From Verrucomicrobiota bacterium (lineage in GTDB: Bacteria > Verrucomicrobiota > Verrucomicrobiia > Chthoniobacterales > UBA10450): a stretch of DNA of 11,533 bases. Shown piece by piece: positions 1-7,121 of the stretch. The translations under genes and the position numbers were made by a program. The notes below the pieces were generated by a model. That model saw only the letters and a list, made by a program, of their open reading frames with translations, was not told where the DNA came from and made no database searches. Position 1 is the stretch's first letter. Every line of letters starts with the position of its first letter. Location: NCBI GenBank assembly GCA_003219945.1, contig QHQV01000099.1, positions 1 to 11,533 on the forward strand. The letters run 5' to 3'.

Positions 1-2231
1 TCGGGCTCTTCATGCTGTTGGGCGTCGGCTCACTTGGTGTTCGACTTTGGTGGATACAAGTGGCGCATGGTCAGGAATGGACGTCGCAGATTCGCAGCAG
101 CTCCCAAGTGACTGTGCGCATTCCGTCTGTGCGCGGCGAGATCAAAGACCGCAATGGCATTACCCTGGTACAAAACCGGGCCAGCTACGAGGTCGATTTC
201 TATTTGCCAGAAATGGTTAAAGGCTACCGCGAATGGTTCGGTTCACCGCCCACGAGTGAATATCGAGCAATCATCAGCGGAATGCCGAAAGATATGAAGG
301 AGCCGGATATCATCAAAATCGTGAATCACGGCATCGTTCCGCGCCTTAACGACCTTGATCTGGCGCGCGATTACAATGCCGGCAAGCTGCAGCGACATTT
401 TCGCAACGACACCGAAGTTCCATTTTCTTACATCAAAGACATCGATTTCCCTACCGTGGCGAAGTTCGCCGAGCATGATGTCGGACTCCCCGGCGTTGAT
501 CTCGCGATTAAGCCGGTGCGCTCGTACGTCTACGGCGCGCTCGGATCTCATATTCTTGGTTATGTCGGTGCACCGAACGACATCGATAAGGAGGAAGCGA
601 AGAAGTTCACGTTCTACCAGGCGGACGTCGAAGGAAAATCGAACATTGAGAAAGCGGCGGATGAATATTTGCGCGGGAAACCCGGCGTCCGGTATTTGCG
701 GCGCAATGCGAAGGGCACGATCGACGGGATTTTGCGCGAAGATCCGCCGCAACAGGGCGCGAATGTTTTCTTGACGATCGACGCCCGTATCCAAGCCATC
801 GCAGAAGAAGCATTGCGATCGGTCGGGCGGGGGGCTGCAGTCGTGGTGGATCCAAACAATGGCGAAATCCTCGCGATGGCGTCAGTGCCATCGTTCGATC
901 CAAATACATTTGTCCCCAGCATTAAGGCAAAAGATTGGGCGGCGCTCCAGAAGGACGAAGCCAATCCGCTGGTCAATCGCGCGGTGAGCGGATTCCCGCC
1001 GGGGTCAACATTTAAATTAATCACCTCGCTCGCTGGACTGCGTCGTGGCTTGGCGAAGCAGAAGTTTACATGTAGCGGCGGTGTTCAGTATGGGGATCAT
1101 TATTTCCAATGCTGGGCGGCCGAAAAGCATTACACGCACGGCACGCTCGCGCTGCCCGATGCAATCAAAGTATCGTGTAACGCCTTCTTTTATCAGTACG
1201 GTAACGCCGCAGGCATCGACTCCATCGACCGCGTGGGCGATTTGCTTGGTTTGGGAAAACCATCCGGGCTCAATTTGGCCGGCGAACAACCTGGCGTCCT
1301 GCCGGGGCCGGACTGGATGCGGATCTATTATCCTCAGGAGCGATGGTCACAAGCCTATACGGCCAACGTTTCTATCGGCCAGGGGTATGATCTATGCACG
1401 CCTTTGCAAATGGCCATGGCCTATTCCACCGTCGCTAATCGAGGCATTTCTTATTACCCGCGGCTGGTGAAGAAAGTACTGAATCAGGACGGCACACCAG
1501 CCTTGGACGAAGATGGAAAGATTGCCGTCCCCGACCAGCCCAAGGTCCATGCCGATTTTCGCAGCGAGGTTTCACCTGCGGATATGGAATTGGAACGACG
1601 CGGATTTTGGAACGTGGTGAACGCAGACGGCGGAACGGGTGGCCGGGCACGCTTGAGTGGGGTGCAGGTCGCAGGTAAAACCGGAACCGCTCAGGCCAAA
1701 TACAAGGGCAGAGAAGATACAATTTCGTGGTTTATTTGCTGGGCCCCCTTTGACAATCCCAAATATACCGTTGCAGTCATGGCGCAGGGCGGGGAACACG
1801 GCGGCACTGTTGCGTGTCCGATCGCCGCGCGAATCATGGAACGCTCATTGGCGATGGACGAGGGAAAGTTTGATGCCCAAGTCGCGTGGCTTCCTCCCGC
1901 GCACAAGGCCAATCCGTTCCAAATGATCAAGGAAGTGAGCTTTCGCGATTCCGGAATAAACGAAGGGAGCGGTGATGAGGAGAATGCCGACACCTCGCAA
2001 GGCGCAGATGTGCAAATGGCGGGCGCGGGCGGGGATCCCGATGTTGAACCGGAAGCAGATTCAAGGGGAAAAGTAGCGCGGCGAGCTGCGGTTCCGGCGG
2101 CTCGCGCGATGCCGGTTGCGGCGCCACAGCCTCAACGCAACTTTTTTCAGCGGCTTTTCGGGATGAAGCGCCCGCCGGCACCACCTCCACCGCCGCCGCC
2201 CAGCCGGAAGCAGCGCAATACCACCAGATGA
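1..2231 (+). CDS. mrdA: Penicillin-binding protein 2 (peptidoglycan D,D-transpeptidase), 5'-partial
   Basis: Class B PBP that cross-links peptidoglycan in the periplasm during cell elongation, normally paired with RodA. The frame is open to the left edge and the hydrophobic segment at the start (GLFMLLGVGSLGV) is the end of an N-terminal membrane anchor, so the true start is outside the window. Numbering from the first visible Met (base 12): RGEIKDRNG at 41-49 is the usual start of the PBP-dimer domain. The transpeptidase domain carries all three active-site motifs: S332-T-F-K335 (catalytic Ser), S388-C-N390 and K556-T-G558. About 110 residues follow the transpeptidase domain: an acidic stretch, then an Ala/Arg-rich part, then a run of nine prolines broken by one Ala, and a basic end. 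This makes the protein clearly longer than E. coli PBP2 (about 630 aa). rng follows after 72 bases. Certain at family level; PBP2 rather than PBP3 is favoured by the sequence style and the rng neighbour. Confidence 0.93.
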   Translation, partial: GLFMLLGVGSLGVRLWWIQVAHGQEWTSQIRSSSQVTVRIPSVRGEIKDRNGITLVQNRASYEVDFYLPEMVKGYREWFGSPPTSEYRAIISGMPKDMKEPDIIKIVNHGIVPRLNDLDLARDYNAGKLQRHFRNDTEVPFSYIKDIDFPTVAKFAEHDVGLPGVDLAIKPVRSYVYGALGSHILGYVGAPNDIDKEEAKKFTFYQADVEGKSNIEKAADEYLRGKPGVRYLRRNAKGTIDGILREDPPQQGANVFLTIDARIQAIAEEALRSVGRGAAVVVDPNNGEILAMASVPSFDPNTFVPSIKAKDWAALQKDEANPLVNRAVSGFPPGSTFKLITSLAGLRRGLAKQKFTCSGGVQYGDHYFQCWAAEKHYTHGTLALPDAIKVSCNAFFYQYGNAAGIDSIDRVGDLLGLGKPSGLNLAGEQPGVLPGPDWMRIYYPQERWSQAYTANVSIGQGYDLCTPLQMAMAYSTVANRGISYYPRLVKKVLNQDGTPALDEDGKIAVPDQPKVHADFRSEVSPADMELERRGFWNVVNADGGTGGRARLSGVQVAGKTGTAQAKYKGREDTISWFICWAPFDNPKYTVAVMAQGGEHGGTVACPIAARIMERSLAMDEGKFDAQVAWLPPAHKANPFQMIKEVSFRDSGINEGSGDEENADTSQGADVQMAGAGGDPDVEPEADSRGKVARRAAVPAARAMPVAAPQPQRNFFQRLFGMKRPPAPPPPPPPSRKQRNTTR

Positions 2232-2303
2232 ACCCCCGGTCAGAATCACTGCTGCAGCTCGCGTCGGCAGCTCGGCTGATGACCGGTCAACCGCTCCATT
2301 TTT

Positions 2304-3878
2304 ATGATAGACAAGGTGAGAAAGATTTTGGGTCTTCCTTCACGAAAAACTGGCAACAAGCTCGTTCTCAGTGTGGAGAAACTCGAGACCCGTGTGGCTT
2401 TGCTCGAGGGCGGCCGTCTCGAGGAATATAGCGTTGAGCGTAAGAGCTCACGGAACATCGTAGGCAGCGTTTACAAAGGTAAGGTCAAAAACATCGAAAT
2501 GGGGTTGAAGGCGATGTTTGTCGACATCGGCTTTGAAAAAAATGCGTTCCTTCATTTCTGGGACGCCATTCCCGCCGCGCTCGACAGCGGCGTTGAAGAA
2601 ATCGATAGACGCTCGAGCAAGCGGCCTCGAAAACGAATCACGGTAAAAGACATACCGAGCATCTACCCGGTCGGCTCGGATGTAATTGTGCAGGTCACTA
2701 AAGGCCCAATCGGTACCAAGGGGCCGCGCGTCACAACGAACCTCAGTTTCGCCGGACGGTATTTGGTCCTGATGCCATTCAGCGATCGCAGCGGTATCTC
2801 GCGAAAAATTGAAGAGCCGAAGGAACGCGAGCGGCTACGCAATATTCTGCGCGAGTTGGATGTTCCAGAAGGAGTTGGCGTGATCATCCGCACAGTGGGC
2901 GAAGGTCAGCGCGCCAGGTATTTTGTCCGCGATTTGCGAGTTCTGCTGGATCAGTGGGCCAAAGTTGATCAAGCTATTCGGGACAACCCCGCACCATGTC
3001 GGCTGTTTGAAGAGCCCGATCTGGTCGAGCGCACGGTCCGCGATTTCCTTACCGAAGAAATCAATGAGATCGTTTGCGACGATCGCGGGGCAACGGATCG
3101 GGTGCTCGACATGGTCGGTCAAATCTCCCGTCGTGCGAAAAACCAAGTTCGCCACTACGATGGCGCCACGCCGATCTTTGAGACATACGGTGTGCAGAAA
3201 CAGATTGACGACGCATTTCACAGGCAGGTCTGGCTAAAGTGCGGCGGCTATATTGTGATCGACGAGACTGAAGCGCTCGTCGCCATCGATGTGAACACCG
3301 GACGCAACAAAGGTGGACGCGACGTCGAGAAAACGATCTTGCAAACCAATCTCGAAGCGGCGGACGAAATCGCGCGCCAGCTTCGATTACGCAACATTGG
3401 GGGATTGATCATTGCTGATTTCATCGACATGAAGAGCCGCAGAGATCAGCAGGCGGTTTACAACTTAACGAAGGAACGGCTGAAGCGCGACAAAGCCAGG
3501 ACCCATGTGCTTCCCATTTCACAGCTCGGCTTAATGGAGATGACGCGGCAGCGGGCGCAGGAAAGCCTGAGCGACACGATCTATGAGAATTGTCCTTATT
3601 GCGGCGGGCGCGGCGTGGTGAAGACGACGATGAGCACGAGCGTGGAATTGCACCGGACGCTCAACACTGTTATGCGCAGGTACCAGGATTCCATCCACGA
3701 CATTCGGGTGATCCTGAACCCTGACGTTTTGAAGCGGTTAAAAGAGGAAGACGAGGAACTGCTTGTGGAACTCGAGCGCCGTTATGCCGGGCGGCTGATG
3801 TTTCGGGCCGACCCTACACTTCATCATGAGAAGTTTGTTATTACAGACGCCAATACCGGGGTAGAACTGAAGCCCTGA
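2304..3878 (+). CDS. rng: Ribonuclease E/G family endoribonuclease
   Basis: Single-strand-specific endoribonuclease that acts in the cytoplasm on rRNA precursors and mRNA. The 524 aa match the RNase G size plus a short N-terminal extension, and there is no long C-terminal scaffold as in RNase E. An S1 RNA-binding domain spans about residues 53-130 (GSVYKGKVKNIEMGLKAMFV), with a basic insert near 102-112. The catalytic metal-binding region is seen as A-I-D329-V-N-T-G-R and as A-D372-F-I-D375-M. C430-P-Y-C433 is the Zn-link cysteine pair that holds RNase E/G dimers together. The ATG at 2304 is the first in-frame start after an in-frame stop near 2277. It has no Shine-Dalgarno sequence; GTG at 2316 is an alternative. 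The gene sits 72 bases after mrdA and is probably cotranscribed with it. In E. coli rng also lies next to the shape genes mreBCD. Confidence 0.95.
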   Translation: MIDKVRKILGLPSRKTGNKLVLSVEKLETRVALLEGGRLEEYSVERKSSRNIVGSVYKGKVKNIEMGLKAMFVDIGFEKNAFLHFWDAIPAALDSGVEEIDRRSSKRPRKRITVKDIPSIYPVGSDVIVQVTKGPIGTKGPRVTTNLSFAGRYLVLMPFSDRSGISRKIEEPKERERLRNILRELDVPEGVGVIIRTVGEGQRARYFVRDLRVLLDQWAKVDQAIRDNPAPCRLFEEPDLVERTVRDFLTEEINEIVCDDRGATDRVLDMVGQISRRAKNQVRHYDGATPIFETYGVQKQIDDAFHRQVWLKCGGYIVIDETEALVAIDVNTGRNKGGRDVEKTILQTNLEAADEIARQLRLRNIGGLIIADFIDMKSRRDQQAVYNLTKERLKRDKARTHVLPISQLGLMEMTRQRAQESLSDTIYENCPYCGGRGVVKTTMSTSVELHRTLNTVMRRYQDSIHDIRVILNPDVLKRLKEEDEELLVELERRYAGRLMFRADPTLHHEKFVITDANTGVELKP

Positions 3879-4012
3879 GGCCGATAGGCGGACCCGAAAA
3901 AGCTTGCAATTCGGGCGAGTGGGCTCAGACTCACGACGTCCAAATGTGGCGCGGAAGTCGTTTACCGGCTGAGTGCGCGGTTTTTGCAGGGCTTTAACCA
4001 AACGAGAAACAG

Positions 4013-4719
4013 ATGAAAAAGCTGCCGTTGTGCCTGCTGGGGCCCGCTTTGTTCGCTTCGATCGGTTTTGCAGGGGTTGGCTATTCAGGCAAGGAACTCA
4101 AGCAGGTTGCTCCACCGCCTTGTCCTGAGTGGTACGCCGACAGGGAATTCAACGTCTCGCTTTGGGGCACTTACGTTTTCACGGGAACTAATTGGATAGA
4201 TGACCGCTACATCGAGGCTGATCACGCTTGGGGTGGTGGTATCGATCTCAAATACTTTTTCATGCGTTACATTGGCGTGGGAATTGAGGGCTGGGTGGTT
4301 GATGCTCGGCAGGCACGCCAACATATCTTCGTCGATTTTAGTGACGGAATTTTTGCCAGGAGCATCCATCGTGAGGGCAACGCTATCGGCGCTGTGCTGG
4401 GCACTCTCACCCTGCGTTACCCGATTTCTTGCACGCGCTTTGCGCCGTACATTTTTGGCGGAGCTGGCGGGATCTTTGGCGCCGGCCAGAAGCAAATCAA
4501 CGAGCGCTTTACCGAGCCGGGAGAAGGTTTCGATATCGTCGCGACAACTGGTCATACAGATGCCGAGACGCGGGCAATCGGCCAAGTCGGCGGTGGGATG
4601 GAAATCCGCTCCGCTTAACTCCGCACATCGGCTGGGTCAGTGATTTCAGCTGGAATTTCGTGGACGGCCCAAACAATAATTTTGGTATGATCCGCAGCGG
4701 CGTGAATTTCGCGTTCTAA
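4013..4719 (+). pseudogene. Outer-membrane beta-barrel protein, frameshifted near the 3' end
   Basis: Predicted secreted barrel protein of unknown function. As written, the ORF from ATG 4013 stops at 4618 (201 aa). The start is a typical signal peptide (MKK then a hydrophobic stretch; cleavage perhaps after SIGFA), followed by a Pro-rich linker and alternating strands rich in Gly, Tyr, Phe and Trp, as in small porin-like or OmpA-like barrels. At 4605-4614 TCCGC occurs twice in tandem. Taking out one copy lets the frame run on from R199 to a stop at 4717-4719 and adds 34 residues that end ...SGVNFAF. A terminal Phe on such a strand is the signal used by the BAM machinery for outer-membrane insertion, so the restored protein (233 aa) looks complete and the truncated one would lack its last strands. 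This could be true decay, a slipped-strand switch or a sequence error. It stands alone between rng and the FRG remnant. No strong ribosome-binding site precedes the ATG. Confidence 0.75.
4605..4614. repeat. Tandem 5-bp duplication TCCGC x2
   Basis: Two adjacent copies of TCCGC (4605-4609 and 4610-4614) lie exactly where the barrel gene loses its frame. A 5-base gain shifts the frame, and removing one copy restores a full reading frame with a proper barrel C-terminus. Two copies is very short for a classical phase-variation tract. Confidence 0.85.
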
Positions 4720-4794
4720 AGAATACAACAATCGCATTTGCAGTGCAGGGAGAGGGTTCCGGGAGGCAGCGAACGGCAGGATAGCTCGGCCCAC

Positions 4795-5245
4795 GACGGC
4801 GCGGTGTGGTATCTCTGTCGCCGCCTACTACATACGGCCTTCCTAAAGGAGTACGGGTCGGAGCCTCCCGATCTGACCAGGACAGAGGAAGACCCGGCCG
4901 CGAAGCACTTGCACGAGGCGTTTCGAAGCCCGACCGCCACTTGCAGCGTGGTGCCCGTCGCGTTCAAGTTCTTTTCCAGCGCACGGATAGTGGAACAGCA
5001 GGGACGTTTTACGATGTGTCTGAAAGTCCATCAGGACCACGTCTGCATCGCGACGAAAATCGCAAGGGCCCATCTCAAGAAGATCGTCATTCCATATAAG
5101 ATCAAGCCAGACTTTCTGGACGGAACTGCGCCGGATGAACATCACCGCGGCCGCGCTGTTCCCGGGAGTCGACGGCTTGGGTCGATCGATCGCCGAGCTG
5201 ACCTCGCTCGGCATGCAGCACGCGGCGGCCGCACCCAAGGCCTGA
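4795..5245 (+). pseudogene. FRG-domain protein, C-terminal remnant with a frameshift
   Basis: FRG domains (named for a Phe-Arg-Gly motif) occur in poorly characterised bacterial proteins, often in mobile or defence-like contexts. What remains is the C-terminal half. DGAVWYL at 4795 fits the strand after the missing QHxGLPTRLLDW-type core. RIVEQQGRFTM near 4987-5017 matches the usual R-I-x-x-Q-x-G-x-F-T motif, and LKKIVIP near 5074-5094 matches the next strand. At 5122-5123 one extra G breaks the frame. In the next frame the text continues as ELRRMNITAAALFPGVDGLG and ends at TGA 5243-5245, which is the typical LFPxLDGL ending of this family. Dropping one G joins the two parts seamlessly. The N-terminal half is absent: the 75 bases between the barrel gene and this remnant do not encode it. 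Recognition is from family motifs I know and no search was run. The gene is almost certainly dead, unless the frameshift is an assembly error and the start lies elsewhere. Confidence 0.72.
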
Positions 5246-5682
5246 GTATCAACTGGCGGCGTACCCCCGTTGCCGTCGGGTCGCGTTCGTCACTCCAGCC
5301 TGAACGAACCGAACGGGCCATCGTCCAAGACGGCGACTGTTCGATCGTTTTCACGGGCGCGGTCGCAAGACGATCCGATCTCGCAGTCTCTGCGCAGGCG
5401 TGCGTCGATAGCGTCGGCACCACGTACGCGCATCTGAGCCGGCGCGCCGTCCCCGGCATCTCCCTGCAACCCGTTCCTCGCAATCGATACCAGATCACGT
5501 TCATGGACGTGCCCGTTAAGACGCAGGTGCCGGTTGAACGACCAGAACTTCTGCGACGCCAGTCCCATCGGCGCCGTGACGCGGAACATCTTCATCACGG
5601 CATCCGCCTGGTTCAGAAGATGCGACTCCCGGCACGGCGACGAGCCAGGGTACAGATTTCAATGACATTCGGATCTTCCGAA
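5246..5682. other. Gene-poor stretch, no recognisable gene
   Basis: This stretch is rich in C, G and CpG and holds no gene I can name. The plus frame used by the FRG remnant stays open to 5739, but after 5133 it has lost FRG similarity and reads as Arg-rich text of no known family. On the minus strand a frame is open from 5658 to 5290 (about 122 codons). Its part around ATG/GTG 5595-5598 has a very high share of G or C in third positions over some 30 codons, which hints at old coding DNA, but the product is unfamiliar and the bias fades downstream. I take the stretch to be eroded DNA, possibly arrived together with the FRG gene. Confidence 0.4.
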
Positions 5683-5724
5683 CGCCGCTTTTTTCCCCGA
5701 AATTCATTTCTCACAAAAGCGGTG
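5683..5724 (+). promoter_or_regulatory. Inverted repeat upstream of thiH
   Basis: CCGCTTTT (5685-5692) is perfectly repeated in reverse as AAAAGCGG (5715-5722). One G-T pair and one C-G pair extend this to 10 bp (5683-5692 with 5715-5724), around a loop of 22 bases. The loop begins with further T and C residues. It lies about 65 bases before the thiH start. It could be an operator, a terminator for DNA to the left, or chance. It does not look like a TPP riboswitch. Confidence 0.35.
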
Positions 5725-5788
5725 TTCAAGGTTCTTTGATGGATAAATCGGCGTTTGCGAACGCTTGCATGCTCACGAAGTTATGGTG

Positions 5789-6913
5789 ATGTCGTTCGTC
5801 GAAATCTTGGACAATTTGGCTCTAAGGAAATCGGAGCTGGTTGAGCGGTTCGAGCATCTGATCGCGCCGAAATTGGATCAGGAACTCGAAGCAATGGCAC
5901 AAGCTTCGCGCTCGCTCACGCTTCAGAATTTTGGTCTGACGATGCGGCTCTTTGCACCGCTCTATCTTTCCAACGAATGCATCAACAATTGTCAGTATTG
6001 CGGTTTCTCGCGGGACAATCCGATCCTGCGCGTTACGCTTACCGTCGATGAAGTGGTGACTGAAGCGCAGCATCTCGCCCGGCAGGGATTTCGCCAAATC
6101 CTTCTTGTTGCGGGCGAGCACCCAAAGTTTGTGAGCGGCGGTTATCTCGCTGAGTGCGTGCGCGCGTTAGCGCTAGATTTTTCGTCGATCTCGATTGAGG
6201 TCGGCCCGATGGACACCGAAGATTACGCGCCGATTGTCAAGGCTGGCGCCGAAGGCATCGTCGTTTATCAGGAGACCTATAATCGGGGGGTGTATGCCGA
6301 GATGCACACGGCGGGGCCGAAACGCGATTTCAATTATCGAATTGACTGTGCCGAGCGCGGCTACGCGGCCGGTTTTCGCCGGCTGGGAATCGGCGCTCTT
6401 ATCGGGCTAACGCGATGGCAGGATGAGGCCGTCGCGCTGGCTGCACAATTAGAACACTTGTTCAAACGCTGTTGGCAAGCGCAGATTACGGTGAGCGTGC
6501 CCCGTTTGCGTCCCGCGGCAGGCGGATTTCGCCCGCTATTCACGATGAACGACCGCGAACTTGTGCAATTGATTTGCGCGTTGCGCATCACATTTCCGCA
6601 GCTCGGGATCGTGCTCAGCACACGCGAGCGCGCGCCGCTGCGCGATGCGCTCGCCTCGATCGGAGTAACGATGATGAGCGCCGGCAGTCATACCGAGCCC
6701 GGCGGTTACACACGACAAGGCCGCGAACATTTGCATCGCACCGTGCGTGGCCGCATCGTCGCGCCGGAATACCAGGACGGCGAAGACGAACTCGCCACCG
6801 GCCAATTCGAGATCAGCGACGAACGTTCCCCCGCCGAAATCGCTGCTGTGCTTCGCCATCGAGGACTCGAACCAGTTTGGAAAGATTGGGATCAGGCTCT
6901 CTGCCGCGCATGA
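5789..6913 (+). CDS. thiH: 2-iminoacetate synthase ThiH (radical SAM tyrosine lyase)
   Basis: Cleaves L-tyrosine to 2-iminoacetate (dehydroglycine) and p-cresol, using S-adenosylmethionine and a 4Fe-4S cluster. The product feeds thiazole formation in thiamine synthesis of anaerobic-type pathways. The cluster motif is C64-I-N-N-C68-Q-Y-C71 (CX3CX2C), followed by GFSRDN as in ThiH. Further family text includes the VGPMDTEDY stretch, the VVYQETYN stretch and the C-terminal SAGSHTEPGGY stretch. I chose ATG 5789 (374 aa; E. coli ThiH has 377) because the product begins MSFVEILDNL like its relatives and ACGAAG lies 8 bases upstream. The frame is also open from TTG 5765 and ATG 5783. The stop overlaps the thiS start (ATGA), so the two are translationally coupled. 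thiG, the thiazole synthase that uses both products, is not in the window. Confidence 0.94.
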   Translation: MSFVEILDNLALRKSELVERFEHLIAPKLDQELEAMAQASRSLTLQNFGLTMRLFAPLYLSNECINNCQYCGFSRDNPILRVTLTVDEVVTEAQHLARQGFRQILLVAGEHPKFVSGGYLAECVRALALDFSSISIEVGPMDTEDYAPIVKAGAEGIVVYQETYNRGVYAEMHTAGPKRDFNYRIDCAERGYAAGFRRLGIGALIGLTRWQDEAVALAAQLEHLFKRCWQAQITVSVPRLRPAAGGFRPLFTMNDRELVQLICALRITFPQLGIVLSTRERAPLRDALASIGVTMMSAGSHTEPGGYTRQGREHLHRTVRGRIVAPEYQDGEDELATGQFEISDERSPAEIAAVLRHRGLEPVWKDWDQALCRA

Positions 6914-7110
6914 AGATTGCAGTCAACGGTGAATCTGTGGACGCCCGCGGGGCGAAAACGATCGCGGAGCTTACCGAGCGCTATCAATTGCCCCCGCAAT
7001 CGATTTTGGTGGAACACAACGGCGTCGCCTTGCATCGACAGGAATGGGCAAAGCGGCCACTTGCTGAAGGCGACCGTATCGAATTCATCCGGGTCGTTGC
7101 CGGCGGATAA
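6910..7110 (+). CDS. thiS: Sulfur carrier protein ThiS
   Basis: Small ubiquitin-like sulfur carrier of thiamine biosynthesis. Its C-terminal Gly is adenylated (by ThiF or a MoeB-like enzyme), turned into a thiocarboxylate, and gives sulfur to the thiazole in ThiG. It has 66 aa, the usual size. MKIAVNGE forms the first strand. LVEHNGVALHRQEW and LAEGDRIEFIRVVAGG match the family, including the diagnostic Gly-Gly end. Its ATG overlaps the thiH stop by 4 bases (6910-6913), so it is read from the same mRNA and needs no own promoter. The order thiH-thiS differs from the enterobacterial thiS-thiG-thiH. Only 11 bases separate its stop from the end of the convergent nfeD gene. Confidence 0.95.
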   Translation: MKIAVNGESVDARGAKTIAELTERYQLPPQSILVEHNGVALHRQEWAKRPLAEGDRIEFIRVVAGG

Positions 7111-7121
7111 GCAAGAATTGA

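Noticed and set aside
2228..2431. Small gene starting at an ATGA overlap with the mrdA stop
   Set aside because: It runs 128 bases into rng in another frame and its product resembles nothing I know; rng is clearly the real gene.
3893..3915. CCCGAA/TTCGGG inverted repeat as an rng terminator
   Set aside because: Only six pairs, an 11-base loop and no T-run afterwards.
4738..5739. A single 333-codon plus-strand gene
   Set aside because: Its first part carries FRG motifs but the family continues in another frame after 5123; the rest is Arg-rich text with no family character. The long open frame is a by-product of GC-rich sequence.
5700..5788. TPP riboswitch before thiH
   Set aside because: The conserved THI-box segments (such as CTGAGA and the ACCTGATCTGG-like part) are not present.
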